From positions 129,825,027-129,889,026 of the forward strand of contig OY757013.1 in assembly GCA_963580285.1 (NCBI GenBank): DNA of 64,000 nucleotides, in the 5' to 3' direction. The notes beneath the pieces are model-generated. The model was not told where the DNA came from. It saw only the letters and a list, made by a program, of their open reading frames with translations, and made no database searches. The position numbers were made by a program, and so were the translations under genes. Shown here piece after piece: positions 23,886-34,568 of the stretch. The first letter of the stretch is position 1, and every line of letters begins with the position of its first letter. Origin of the DNA: Lucinisca nassula. Taxonomy: Eukaryota > Mollusca > Bivalvia > Lucinida > Lucinidae.

Positions 23886-24633
23886 CAAAACTAAACAAAA
23901 CTGTACCAGGGATTTGCTTTAAAACTTCGCATAAGCAAGATACTACTAATTTATTTTTTCTGTATCAAAATAAATTGGATACACTGAACAAAAGCTTCAT
24001 TTAAACGTAAACCGCACAAGATACTAAACGTATGTGATTCATTATTGAAACTCAGTCTTCAAGGAACCTAAATACCAAAAATTAAATAAATTAGCTAATA
24101 AATAAAGGAGATGAATCAATCCAAACCAGTGTTGAAAATCAAAAGATGAATTTCCAGTAAGGCTGAAGATCTGGTTTCAGCAAATAAAAACTGCTTTTTC
24201 TCGTGAATTAAAGGAACGCCAGACCTAGTACTCAGAAACAATGGGCGATATGAATTCTTACTTAATTTGCATTTTGGATCATATTTAGTCAAACTGAATT
24301 TTAGAAAATTAAGTAAAATATGCATTTATTCAATTTGACCCTGTTAGTCAAAGGTCATTAATTATTAGTGGACAATCACTCATCGAGAGATTGAAAGGTC
24401 AATACTAATTATTGTCATTTAATTAAGATCAACTGCATATACATCAGAGACGTATCCTTAGAACTGTGGTGCTTGACTGACTGTTAAAATGTTATGGCCG
24501 GCTAACGTCATGCTGAAATTTAGAACAAAATATATCTAACAGTTTACTGTTAAAATTGTATATTTCTTCAAATTTCTCGCTTATTAATAACATTTATTAT
24601 ATGACATCGCGTCTGAGATTGGGGATGGGGGAG
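23886..24633. other. Unrecognised AT-rich region
   Basis: No repeat family or coding signal was recognised. Confidence 0.35.
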
Positions 24634-24848
24634 GGGGCTTATATCGATTTTACGCGGCCGCAATCCTCGCCCTTACTTCCGTCGCGATTTAGACAAAAAG
24701 AGTTTCTTCAGTTCGCATGAAGGCTTCTTAACTCATCAGTGAAACCTCCCCGAGAACACAAAAAGCAAACAACCACAGAGATGAAACAACGCGGAGGAAC
24801 CACTGAGATGCTGGAGCATAATAAAACCAACAGTTAGACTCCGATGGG
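24634..24848 (-). mobile_element. Family A, partial
   Basis: Minus-strand fragment from CTTATATCGATTTTACG to GACTCCGATGGG; the 3' portion is missing. Confidence 0.65.
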
Positions 24849-24849
24849 T

Positions 24850-24935
24850 CATAAAAACCTATGTTGTGGGTAGGCATAAGAACCGCCTCGTCTAATGAAT
24901 ACTCACAACATAGATTTATATGGAGAAATACGGAA
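24850..24935. mobile_element. M1/M2 hairpin fragment
   Basis: CCTATGTTGTGGGTAGGC...GAACCGCCTCG...CTCACAACATAG: arms remain paired although the loop-side half is partly deleted. Confidence 0.6.
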
Positions 24936-25317
24936 AAAAACTATACTTCAATAATCACAGAATACCAACCTTATCTGTTGCTATGAACCCAGACTTTGTT
25001 TCGACTCACTTCCGCATAGTGCAGAATCAAAGAGGTGGAAATTAGGCGTATAATTTCCATTTCTGATCAGCAATGAGTGACACTGACACTGAGTAGGTGT
25101 TAGATGAATCCAGATCGATGAGTTGTTTTGACAAAACTGAAGCAGCAAAAACGCAACATAGAAACAACTTGTCATAAAGAGGGTTGAATAAACTCAGAAA
25201 GCTATATTTGTCTTCTTTCGTTTATGTTGCGAGTTGGTAAATACAGCAAAGTAATGTTGATGTTGCACTTCCAAGGAAGGTGACTTTTTCAGTCGGCCTT
25301 CCGTGAAGATGTTTCAT
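24936..25317. other. Unrecognised stretch
   Basis: No repeat family or coding signal was recognised. Confidence 0.35.
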
Positions 25318-25480
25318 TCGCTCGGATGTTCAATCGGACGCGTGTCTGAAGGATGACTAAGAGGTCGCGGGTTCGATACCTGCCGGGGTCAGCAACAATC
25401 TTTCGCGTAAATCTATCATAAATGTTTTTGTCTACGTCATTATCTCCCTTCATTTGATTGAAGGAGAAAGAATGTGTACT
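25318..25480 (+). mobile_element. tRNA-headed SINE (family Q)
   Basis: TCGCGGGTTCGATACCTGCC is a good internal box B, with a diverged box A region upstream (GATGTTCAATCGGACGCG). The sequence CAGCAACA after it is shared with the copy at 55,596. Not a functional tRNA: the anticodon arm does not pair. Confidence 0.55.
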
Positions 25481-25783
25481 TTACCCGTTAACCGCTTTTC
25501 CATAAACCTGCTCAGGAGAAGTGTGGTTACCTAAACTAGACGGCTCGAGATGGATTGATTCTATAAACTCTCCAAAACAAAGCCACGTTTTAGCTGGCCG
25601 TGATGTAAACAAAGTGACAATGACCCAACAAAAGTTGCCCCTTTCGACGAAACAAACATCCAGTTGGTCATGTATCGTTCATCCGGAAGCTTGCCACTTT
25701 TCGCTTGACTTAGGTGTATGTACATTTTATATTGCTGCATATTAGGTAAGTCGTTCAATGGTGAATAAAGAGCTAGCCGATGA
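25481..25783. other. Unrecognised stretch
   Basis: Overlapping short frames on both strands show no domain. Confidence 0.35.
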
Positions 25784-26019
25784 CATCACGAAAGCACGCC
25801 TATATAATTGTGACCCCCCTCCTTGAAACACCATCTTACATAGTAAGACTGGGGCTTGCAGGGGTAAACCTTATTTTTCTTATTTCTGCTGAAATAAAAA
25901 AAAATCTGCTCTAACATTTAGAGCAGAAATAAGAAAAAAGCACACCTTTTCATCTTAAACATTTCGTTTTTTCGGCGGTAAAGTTTACAATGCATTTGTA
26001 TAGGCATGTTTTCGTAATG
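25784..26019 (-). mobile_element. M1 element, hairpin tip deleted
   Basis: Both tips present (CATCACGAAAGCACGCCTAT and the complement ATAGGCATGTTTTCGTAATG). The centre keeps only the outer arm bases (TTCTTATTTCTGC / GCAGAAATAAGAA); the GCGG hairpin tip is gone. Confidence 0.8.
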
Positions 26020-26100
26020 TAAAAAAAAAAAAAAAAAAAAAAAAACGGTTCTTTGTGCGTAGGCGAGTAGAAAAGGCTCTGGAGTCTCGCCATAGCCTAT

Positions 26101-26545
26101 CATGCTATCAAGTCCGTAAAATGAACACCCAACTAAACCCCATTTTATATAGAGAACTGGGGTTTACAGGGGTATAAATTACAGTGAAATTCCGCCATTA
26201 AGACCGCCTAAAATTAAGACTGATTCTGCTGCAAAAAGCTTATTACGAAGATACAGTTATTCTTTCTTCCTGTTCTCTGCACACAATGTCCTTAGGTCAA
26301 GGAACACGTTTGGGACTGTTCAAAAGTCTACAAGACCACTTTTGAACAGTTCCAAAGGTGGTCTTAATATAGGAATTTTACTGCATTTTGCTTATTTCTG
26401 TTGTGGGTACTGCCTCAACGAGGCGGTTCTAAGGGGCATCCATAACCTATGTTTGGAGTATACATGAGAAAAAATACAACAATGTTTTATTGGAAAAATA
26501 GCCAATTTGAAAATATGAAAGAATGAACTATGATATCGTGATGCT
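26101..26545 (-). mobile_element. M2 element interrupted by a D element
   Basis: Starts with an eroded tip followed by AAGTCCGT and AAACCCCATTTTATATAGAG. It is split at 26,181-26,393 by a D element, then continues with the hairpin and right arm to a tip ATATCGTGATG. That tip is also the first monomer of the 41-bp satellite. Confidence 0.75.
26181..26393. mobile_element. D element (MITE)
   Basis: ACAGTGAAATTCCGCCATTAAGACC at the left and its diverged complement GGTCTTAATATAGGAATTTTACTG at the right. It has an internal hairpin GTTCAAAAGT/ACTTTTGAAC. Second copy at 31,758. Confidence 0.8.
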
Positions 26546-28049
26546 TTTCTGCTCTCAGGCAGGACAAACTATGTTATCGTGCTGCTTTTCTGCTCTCAGG
26601 CATGACAAACTATGTTATCGTGATGCTTTTCTGCTCTCAGGCATGACAAACTATGTTATCGTGATGCTTTTCTGCTCTCAGGCATGACAAACTATGTTAT
26701 CGTGATGCTTTTCTGCTCTCAGGCAGGACAAACTATGTTATCGTGATGCTTTTCTGCTCTCAGGCAGGACAAACTATGTTATCGTGATGCTTTTCTGCTC
26801 CCAGGCAGGGTCAACTATGTTATCGTGATGCTTTTCTGCTCTCAGGCAGGACAAACTATGTTATCGTGATGCTTTTCTGCTCTCAGGCATGACAAACTAT
26901 GTTATCGTGATGCTTTTCTGCTCTCAGGCATGACAAACTATGTTATCGTGATGCTTTTCTGCTCTCAGGCATGACAAACTATGTTATCGTGATGCTTTTC
27001 TGCTCTCAGGCAGGACAAACTATGTTATCGTGATGCTTTTCTGCTCTCAGGCATGACAAACTGTGTTATCGTGATGCTTTTCTGCTTTCAGGCATGACAA
27101 ACTATGTTACTGTGTTATCGTGATGCTTTTCTGCTCTCAGACATGAAAAACTATGTTATCGTGATGCTTTTCTGTTCTCAGGCATGACAAACTGTTTTAT
27201 CGTGATGCTTTTCTGCTCTCAGGCATGACAAACTGTTTTATCGTGATGCTTTTCTGTTCTCGGGCATGACAAACTGTTTTATCGTGATGCTTTTCTGCTC
27301 TCAGGCATGAAAAACTATGTTATCGTGATGCTTTTCTGCTCTCAGGCATGACAAACTATGTTATCGTGATGCTTTTCTGCTCTCAGGCATGACAAACTAT
27401 GTTACTGTGTTATCATGATGCTTTTCTGCTCTCAGGCATGACAAACTATGTTATCGTGATGCTTTTCTGCTCTCAGGCATGAAAAACTATGTTATCGTGA
27501 TGCTTTTCTGCTCTCAGGCATGACAAAATATGTTATCGTAATGCTTTTATGCTCTCAGGCAGGGTAAACTATGTTATCGTGATGCATTTCTGCTCTCAGG
27601 CATGACAGACTGTTTTATCGTGATGCTTTTCTGCTCTCAGGCATGAAAACTATGTTATCGTGATGCTTTTCTGCTCCCAGGCAGGGTCAACTATGTTATC
27701 GTGATGCTTTTCTGCTCTCAGGCATGACAAACTATGTTATCGTGATGCTTTTCTGCTCTCAGGCATGACAAAATATGTTATCGTAATGCTTTTATGCTCT
27801 CAGGCAGGGTAAACTATGTTATCGTGATGCTTTTCTGCTCTCAGGCATGACAAAATATGTTATCGTAATGCTTTTCTGCTCTCAGGCAGGGTAAACTATA
27901 TTATCGTGATGCTTTTCTGCTCTCAGGCAGGACAAACTATGTTATCGTGATGCTTTTATGCTCTCAGGCATGACAAATTATGTTATCATGATGATTTTCT
28001 GCTCTCTGGTATGACAAACTATGTTATCGTGATGCTTTTCTGTTCTCAG
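26523..28049. repeat. 41-bp satellite, about 37 monomers
   Basis: Monomer GACAAACTATGTTATCGTGA then TGCTTTTCTGCTCTCAGGCAT. The GTTATCGTGATG portion equals the terminal sequence of M2. Variants (GCAGGGTCAAC, CTGTTTTATC, AAAATATGTTATCGTAATG, and a 7-base TTACTGTG insertion) recur in blocks, showing higher-order duplication. M2 tips flank the array on both sides. Confidence 0.95.
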
Positions 28050-28291
28050 GCAGGACATTACGATAACATCCGTGTGCTATTATGATGCCTTTCATATCTG
28101 TAGAACAAACGTGTTTTCCGATGATTTTTTTTCTTGTAATTTCCTCACTGAGGTGGTTCCAACGACTATCCATAATTTTTTACGTTTTTAACCCAAATTA
28201 AGGGAAATGATTCTCACGCCTGCAAATTCCCTATTTATCTAAATAAATGTGATATACAGGGGGCTTTAATACACGGACCTGTTAACGTGAT
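28050..28291 (+). mobile_element. M2 element bordering the satellite
   Basis: Left tip CATTACGATAACA follows the last satellite monomer; right tip GTTAACGTGATG. The central hairpin is eroded (TTTCCTCACTGAGGTGGTTCCAACG). Confidence 0.75.
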
Positions 28292-28756
28292 GTAGCTGAA
28301 ATAGGTCGGGCGTCGAAATTTACTAATGGCCTACGAAGGCTCGACAGAGTCTTCTCTGGTCGCGTTAATGTGCGTTAAGCTAAACAAGACAAATATATCG
28401 TTTTTTCAACTGCGAATTGTCGTGTTTTTTTTTTTTTTTTGTTTGTTTTTTTCGAAGGTAAAATTTACAATGTATTTGTAAAGGCGCGTTATCCGAGATA
28501 AGGCTGATTCGAGCCACAGAAGAGTTATCCTGTTATATTCACTAATTTTGAGATATATCTTCGGTTGCTTTTTTTATTGAATAAAGGTTTGTTGTCTACT
28601 CATTAGAATCGCCTCATCGGGTAATTTTGCTAGAAAAAATGAGCAGATTTTGCAAAACCATAAGCTGCAAAGAGTTGTTAGAAAAAGAAACGTGTGCACG
28701 TTTGCCATACTAAATCAGGACAGGGTCGAGTAACGATTGTTGTCTAAAGTCATCCA
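28292..28756. other. Spacer with M1 fragments
   Basis: 28,452-28,497 matches an M1 end (GGTAAAATTTACAATGTATTTG, cut in two here by length limits), and 28,580-28,625 one hairpin arm. The rest is unrecognised, with a T-run at 28,425-28,440. Confidence 0.5.
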
Positions 28757-29032
28757 GCACGTGAAAAAGTCTGTGAAATGAATACCCCCTAAACCCCACT
28801 TTATATGAAGAAAACCTGGGTTTACAGAGATGTGAAATGAATACCCCCTAAACCCCACTTTATATGAAGAAAACCTGGGTTTACAGAGATATACATTATA
28901 TTTCTTATTTCTTCTCCAAGACATCTTGGAACCACTCCAATGAAGCGTTTCTTACGAGGACCCAAAACCTATGTTTGCATAGAGGCGGTTCTAACGATTA
29001 CACACAATCTATGTTTGTAGTATAAATAATAA

Positions 29033-29816
29033 ACAGAAGTGAAAGCAATGATCAGGAATCGATACAATTAACCCGCAGCACCCATCAGAGACATCAAAGG
29101 GAAAGAAGCACAACATGAAACAAGTAGACCCTAATGGAAACATCAATAGCGGCAAGCCAAAAGGCCAATTACTTTTCCACAAAAATGGCCAATTGGCTAT
29201 CCAAAATAAAATAATATAAGCGATGCACACACTCAAAGACAAGTCGTAACAAAAATAAATCGCGATAGAAGTACCGCCTTGGAACGTCCAGTGAAACGAA
29301 TTTCACTGGCGGTGGTGGGGGTGTGGGAGGGGCGGGCTTGGCTTAAATCGATTTTACGTGACCACAATCATCGCCCCTATTCCCGTCGCGATTTAGACAA
29401 ATAATTTCTTCAGTCCGCATAAAGGCCTCCTAACTCATCAGTGCAACATATCCGTGAACACAAAATTCAAACAACCACAGAGATGAAACAACGGTGAGGA
29501 CTCGACAACAAGAAACCACTGAAAGGCTGGAGCAAAAATGACCAACAGTTAAACTCCGATGGGCCCGACCAGAGACAGAGCATCAGGCACCAACCAACAT
29601 TACATAAAATTAGATACTCTCTAATTCTCAGTGAGCCCCCAAATAGAAGCCTCCGTGGTCGAGTGGTTACGCTACTCGCCTTGTAAACCAGGGGTCGCAG
29701 GTTCGATCCCGGGCTTCTCCAGACTTTCGGATGAGTCTTTAAACCGAGGTCCCGTCTCCGTATGACCTTAGCTGTTGGTGGGACGTAAAACTGAAACACT
29801 CACATTGAGCCCCCAA
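29033..29816 (-). mobile_element. Family A inserted in M2, carrying a SINE
   Basis: Minus-strand copy from the common 3' terminus to TTCTCAGTGAGCCCCCAA near the ORF junction. Interrupted at 29,643 by a SINE, making a three-level nest: M2, then A, then SINE. Confidence 0.75.
29643..29805 (+). mobile_element. tRNA-Thr-headed SINE with target duplication
   Basis: Perfect 11-bp duplication TGAGCCCCCAA flanks it (29,632-29,642 and 29,806-29,816). Head GTGGTCGAGTGGTTACGC is box A and GGTTCGATCCC box B; CTTGTAAACCAGGGG resembles the anticodon arm of tRNA-Thr(TGT). Tail GGGACGTAAAACTGAAACAC. Second copy at 49,624. Confidence 0.9.
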
Positions 29817-29985
29817 CCTAGATTACAGTATGTATAAGAAAAATATCGCGTAATTTTATCAGGAAATAATAGCTTTTTTGTTACGTTTGGATTATCTGTG
29901 CCACCGCCTGTTTTGGAAAGAGCTGCTGACCCTGTTTGCCATTGGTCTGTGTTTTTTTAATGTCGTTACTCCATGTTTCGTTTTC

Positions 29986-30270
29986 CATCAAGCGAACAAG
30001 TCCGTGAAATGAAGACCCCCCTAAACCCTACTTTATATAGAGAAAACTGGGGTTTACGGGGGTATTCATTATTTTTCTTATTTCTGCTCCAAGTCATAGG
30101 TTGTGGGTACTCGTTAGAACCGCCTCAATGAGGCGGTTCTAACGAGCACCCAAATCCTATGTTTTGAGCATTTATAAGAAAAATATGAAGGATTTTCATC
30201 AGAAAAGTAGCCATTTTGGAGATGTGAAAAATGCACTACATGTATGTCGTACGGACGAGTTATCGTAATG
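29986..30270 (-). mobile_element. M2 element, complete
   Basis: A well-preserved reference copy, 285 bp. Tips CATCAAGCGAAC and GTTATCGTAATG; hairpin GAACCGCCTCAATGAGGCGGTTC perfect. Confidence 0.85.
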
Positions 30271-30380
30271 CATTCCCTAGTGATATTGTGGGAAAGATTT
30301 GGGATCTGATTGCATCCGTTCCTGATCAGTTCTTACAAGGGAGTGCATTGCCTTTTCATACTGAGTCTCCTGCCCCTAAA

Positions 30381-30432
30381 CCCTATACAGTGTTGACGGT
30401 GACGATAAACCTCAAATCAACCAAACAAACAG
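30381..30432 (+). mobile_element. Family C tail fragment
   Basis: CCCTATACAGTGTTGACGG, GATAAACCTCAAATCAACC and AAACAAACAG match the C 3' end. Confidence 0.6.
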
Positions 30433-30678
30433 AGATTGTAGACAGACAATCGGTTTTGAACAAAAGTAAGGAAGATATTATGATGCCAGGATTCTTTTTC
30501 CGAAAAAAATGTCATTTTTGATCACTGTGTCACACAGGATAATCTTAAAATCGTAATGGGATGTATAGCAAGTCTGACGGCCAAGCGAATATAAAACTTG
30601 TAATGACCTCTGCTTTGCTACATTAAACCATAAAATGCCAATCACGACAATTGTCGTCTGCCGGTTACCTTTATTTAT

Positions 30679-30775
30679 TTTATTTTTTGCAAACAGTGTG
30701 TACTCAGATCAGACTGCTCCTGGCGGAGTAGTCTGATCTGGGCCCACACTGTTTGCTTGTGTGCAAAAAATAATA
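30679..30775. repeat. Inverted repeat related to O interiors
   Basis: GCAAACAGTGTGTACTCAGA then TCAGACT (30,689-30,715) pairs with the segment 30,730-30,756 ending CACACTGTTTGC; outer TTATTTTTTGC / GCAAAAAATAA extends it. Confidence 0.65.
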
Positions 30776-31305
30776 ATAATAAAAAAAAAAACATGCAAAA
30801 AATATCACCAGACGCCATAAGCAGATGACATTTTCAGACGTAGTTTTTCTCGGCGTCTTTAGGATTAAATACTCATTTAGCCATTTTGTCAATACCAAAA
30901 CCAATCGAATATGATATGAACCCGTGCACAGAAAATGGCTGATTTTGATAACTGCGATCACCCTTTTCGCGTAGTTAGATTCGCGTTGTTGCAGGTCTCA
31001 TGAGTCAGCATGCACACTGGTCCATCAGTATAGTGAAACTAGAGGACTCCGATCAGATTGCACCGGTGCACAGACTCATCTGAATCTTTGATAGTCGCTA
31101 CTTCCAACTGGTATGTTCTGCTGCATACAGGCACAATATTGAGAATTTCTTGCTTCTGCTCGATACAATATTAGAAACCAACCATTTCTTAGTAATCAAG
31201 CATAACTGATGCCATCGGGGAATTAAAGAACAAATTAGAAAATCGGACTCGGATAAATAAGTAAATGACCAAACATTTACCCTGCCGATCTATACCATAT
31301 ATTGC
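30776..31305. other. Unrecognised stretch
   Basis: No repeat family or coding signal was recognised. Confidence 0.35.
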
Positions 31306-31317
31306 CACACCTACATG

Positions 31318-31610
31318 CCCCCACCCGTCGGGGCTTGAAGAAATATATGGGCTGCATGATGCTCCAACGCAGAGCTGAAACCGACCCACACACGAGTACT
31401 GGTAAACTGCTTAGAAGATCTAAGCTTGCCCAGGCAAAGCGGTGCGAGTCGGCCCGTTCATGCATATAAACCCTATTGGCTTCATTGAGCGACAGGGCTT
31501 GAGATGTCATTTCATCTCAATGTCGGGACAAACTCCCACAAAATTGAAATCCTCCAAAATGACCTTTACAGTGTTGATGGGGACGTTAAACCTCAAATCA
31601 AACAAACATA
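31318..31610 (+). mobile_element. Family C SINE-like element with target duplication
   Basis: Flanked by a perfect 12-bp duplication CACACCTACATG (31,306-31,317 and 31,611-31,622). 293 bp, (CAAA)n tail. No tRNA box A/B pair was found in its head. Confidence 0.9.
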
Positions 31611-31757
31611 CACACCTACATGTAAATGCATGAGTTCGATGCACCTGCGTTTTTTTGTAACTTGTGAACACGCTGTTCAAATCATTTGAAACAAGGGTCA
31701 CCATGGGATTTTTCCATACACAGATCGAGTTTATGTCCCATTCTAGGAAAAGCAATG

Positions 31758-31968
31758 TACAGTGATATTCCGCCATTAAGACCGACTAAAAGTAAGCCTA
31801 TTTCTGCTTTGAAAAAGCTTATTTAGAAGGTGGCACTTATTCTTTCTTCTTGTTTGCTGCAGACAATGTCCTGTGGTTAGAGACCAGATTTGGGATTGTT
31901 CAAAAGTGGTCTTTAAGACCACTTTTGAACAGTCCCAAAGGTGGTCTTAATATAGGAGTTTTACTGTA
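31758..31968. mobile_element. D element (MITE), complete
   Basis: TACAGTGATATTCCGCCATT at the left; complement of TACAGTAAAACTCCTATATT at the right. TA at each edge suggests a Tc1/mariner-like target. Internal hairpin CAAAAGTGGTC / GACCACTTTTG. Confidence 0.85.
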
Positions 31969-32032
31969 TGTTTTCAAGTGTAAAATTATTGGATCGAAAG
32001 TGTTATAAGAATCTTACATAGGTGTAAGAGGT

Positions 32033-32127
32033 GGATAGAATAATCCGTCCCAGGAGTCACAAGCCGGCATCACTTGACTTGGCAAGTGATACAGTACTGT
32101 GTTCTCGAGGGATGGATTATTCTATCC
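32033..32127. repeat. Small double palindrome
   Basis: Outer arms GGATAGAATAATCCGTCCC and GGGATGGATTATTCTATCC (one mismatch), inner hairpin ATCACTTG / CAAGTGAT. No sibling copy in the window. Confidence 0.75.
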
Positions 32128-32162
32128 TTCCCACACATCATGATAGATTATTTTTCTTGCAT

Positions 32163-32632
32163 ACCTTTCATTTCTGTACGTGCACGTGGCTTATTAATAA
32201 TGTAGTCTCTTCCATTGCTGAAGTCTGTCGTATTGTGATGGCATAACAAAGTCAAGTCGTTACGGACAGTGACGTAAACCGTAAACTTTACCGCCAAAAA
32301 AAAAAAAAAAAAAGTTTAAAGATGAAAAATTGTGATATTTTTGCTGCTGAAAATATAGATTGTTGGTACTCGTTAGAACTACCTCATCGAGGCGGTTCCA
32401 ACGAGTACCAACAATCTATATTTTAAAGCAAAAATAAGAAAATAATGTTTAACCTTGTAAACCCCAGTTTTAATATATAAAAGTGGGGTTCAAGGGGGTC
32501 AAAATTATATAGGTGTGTTTTCTTGATGTCATTTCTGTACGTAGATTATTAATAATGTAGTCACTTCCATTGCTGAGTGATGGCATAAATAAGTCAAGTC
32601 GTTACGGACTGTGACGTAAACCATAACTTCGA
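32163..32632. repeat. Direct duplication of about 105 bp flanking an M1 element
   Basis: TTATTAATAATGTAGTC...TTCCATTGCTGA...AAGTCAAGTCGTTACGGAC and GTGACGTAAACC occur before (32,170-32,290) and after (32,530-32,630) the M1 copy, with a few indels. Confidence 0.8.
32280..32529 (+). mobile_element. M1 element, left tip missing
   Basis: Begins inside the left arm (GTAAACTTTACCGCC), A-run, hairpin TTAGAACTACCTCATCGAGGCGGTTCCAA with mismatches, right tip GTGTGTTTTCTTGATG. Confidence 0.8.
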
Positions 32633-32716
32633 CATGCCTTTCCTCAAAAACAACCGATGTACATCAAACTTGATAATTCTCCATTTTTATTCTACCCTGG
32701 ATAGCATTTCATTGTG

Positions 32717-33028
32717 TATCACGTGAACAAGTCCGTGAAAAGAAGACCCCGTAAACCCCACTTTTATAGAGAAAACTGGGGTTTACGGGGGTATACAATA
32801 TTTTTCTTATTTCTGCTCTCAGGCATAGGTTGTGGGTACTCGTTAGGACCGCCTCATAGATTGTGGGTACACGTTAGAACCGCCTCAATGAGGCAGTTCT
32901 ATCGAGCACCCACGACCTATGTTTGCAGTATAAATAAGAATAAAATATCCCGGATTTTCATCTGAAAAGTAGCCATTTTGCAGATGTGAAATAAATGCAA
33001 TATGTCGCATGGGTGTCTTATCGTAATG
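32717..33028 (-). mobile_element. M2 element with extra hairpin arm
   Basis: Tips TATCACGTGAACAAGTCCGT and TTATCGTAATG. One arm segment (GATTGTGGGTACACGTTAGA after a first GTGGGTACTCGTTAGGACC) is repeated. Confidence 0.8.
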
Positions 33029-33073
33029 TATGGATTTAACAATACAATGTGGGTCATTGTTTGGAAGGGAGAG

Positions 33074-33387
33074 TGTGTGTGTGAATTCGGGTTTAACGTC
33101 GCTTTCAACAATTTTTCAGTCATATCACGTCGGTGTCTGGTTGCGACAGGGAGCTCAATGCTCACGTTTATAGTGCTGTCCCAGACACATTACATGATAC
33201 CACACCCAGTCTCATTAACCTGACACTGGGTCGACCAGTCCTAGCTTTACCCCGTAAATCTGAGTGCCAAGCGAGGAGCATCTAGTACCATTTTTAAATG
33301 ACTTTGGTATGTCGCGGCCCGGGATCGAACCCGTGACCTCCCGTTCCCCGGAGCCGACACTCTACCAACTGAGCTATCGGGGCCGGC
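33074..33387 (-). mobile_element. tRNA-headed SINE (RUDI/MetaSINE-like) with target duplication
   Basis: Perfect 12-bp duplication TGGAAGGGAGAG at 33,062-33,073 and 33,388-33,399. On the minus strand: tRNA-like head with TAGCTCAGTTGGTAGAGTG (box A) and GGTTCGATCCC (box B), central GCTCCTCGCTTGGCACTCAG, then TGAAAAATTGTTGAAAG and GACGTTAAACCCGAATTC, and a short (CA)n tail. The family name is my recollection of bivalve SINEs. Confidence 0.9.
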
Positions 33388-33489
33388 TGGAAGGGAGAGA
33401 CGAAACAGGAGATAAATGAGAGGGACAGTGTAGAAATTGGAAAATAAATCCAAGTCAAGAAACAGAAGACAAGAGAAATAAAAACATTT

Positions 33490-33764
33490 CGTTACGAAAA
33501 CATGCCTATACAAATACATTGTTAACTTTACCGCCGTAAAAACGAAAATTTTATAATGAAAAATTGTCATATTTTTCTTATTTCTGCTCAAAATATAAAT
33601 TGTGGGTTAGAACCGCCCCATCGAGGCGGCTCTAACGAGTACCAACACTCTATATTTTAGAGCAGCAATAAGAAAAATAAGGTATACCCCTGTAAACCCC
33701 AGTTTTACTATATAAAAGTGGGGTTCAAGGGGGGTCAAATTTATATAGGCTTGTTTTCGTGATG
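33490..33764 (+). mobile_element. M1 element, complete
   Basis: Tips CGTTACGAAAACATGCCTAT and GGCTTGTTTTCGTGATG; hairpin arm shortened on the left (GTGGGTTAGAACCGCC). Confidence 0.85.
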
Positions 33765-33833
33765 TCACGCTGCAATGACAGGAAGCTAACGAGTCTCGAG
33801 AAAAACTGTATTCGGCGTTTTGGACCAGGTAAG

Positions 33834-34115
33834 CATTACGAAAACACGCCTATACAAATACATTGTAACCTTTATCGCCGAAAAAAAAATGAAAATTTTA
33901 AGATGAAAAATTGTGAAAATTTCCGTATTTCTGCTTAAAACATAGATTGTTGGGACTCGTTTGAACCACCTCAATGAGGCAGTTCTAACCAATACCAACA
34001 ATCTATATTTCAGAACAGAAATAAGAAAAATAAGGTTTACTCATGTAAACCCAAGTTTTACTTGTAAAAGTGGGGTTCAAGGTGGTCAAAATTATATAGA
34101 CGTGTTTTCGTGATG
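33834..34115 (+). mobile_element. M1 element, complete
   Basis: Follows the previous M1 by only 69 bases. CATTACGAAAACACGCCTAT to GACGTGTTTTCGTGATG. Confidence 0.85.
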
Positions 34116-34329
34116 GACTCAAACCGGCAGAGTGGGTACAGATATACAAACTTTTCAGCAGCGAACACAAAGCTGCTGATCAGACTGCGCGGATGGGTCT
34201 GCGACTTTGTTGTTCGCAAATGCCATAAAGCAGATTTTTACATAGCGCACATAGCGCGAATCATATAGGACGCACTTTTTTCGACAGCAGTGCACGAACT
34301 AAACGTGAGAGGACTATGTAACCTACTAT

Positions 34330-34568
34330 ATGAGCCCCGCCAAGCGAATTTGTGTCTTCGAGCATTCCGTCATGACAAATTTTAACTGCGCATGCCCAGC
34401 CATTCAGAGGGGCCAGGGATATGGCTTTCTGTCTGAAGGTTCCTCTTGATTCACTGCTTGAGTGAGCGAGCAGCGAAGGTTCTGGCGAGACTGCGCGGAT
34501 GCGCAGGCTCGCCTGAACCTTCGCTGCTCGCACAGGCGATAAGTACCAAAATCGCTTGACGGGGCCCA
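34330..34568 (-). mobile_element. F element, full length
   Basis: Reverse-complement of the 21,088 copy, nearly identical in layout: TGAGCCCCGCCAAGCGAATT to AATCGCTTGACGGGGCCCA. Confidence 0.85.

Larger units (their letters stand above)
28757..29880 (-). mobile_element. M2 element split by an A insertion
   Basis: Left part 28,757-29,031 has CACGTGAAAAAGTC and a 59-bp internal direct duplication (starts 28,772 and 28,831). Family A then intervenes, and M2 resumes at about 29,820 with GTATAAGAAAAATAT and the right arm. Confidence 0.65.

Noticed and set aside
26523..28049. CRISPR-like array (regular 41-bp repeats)
   Set aside because: There are no unique spacers between repeats and the sequence is clearly eukaryotic; it is a simple tandem satellite.
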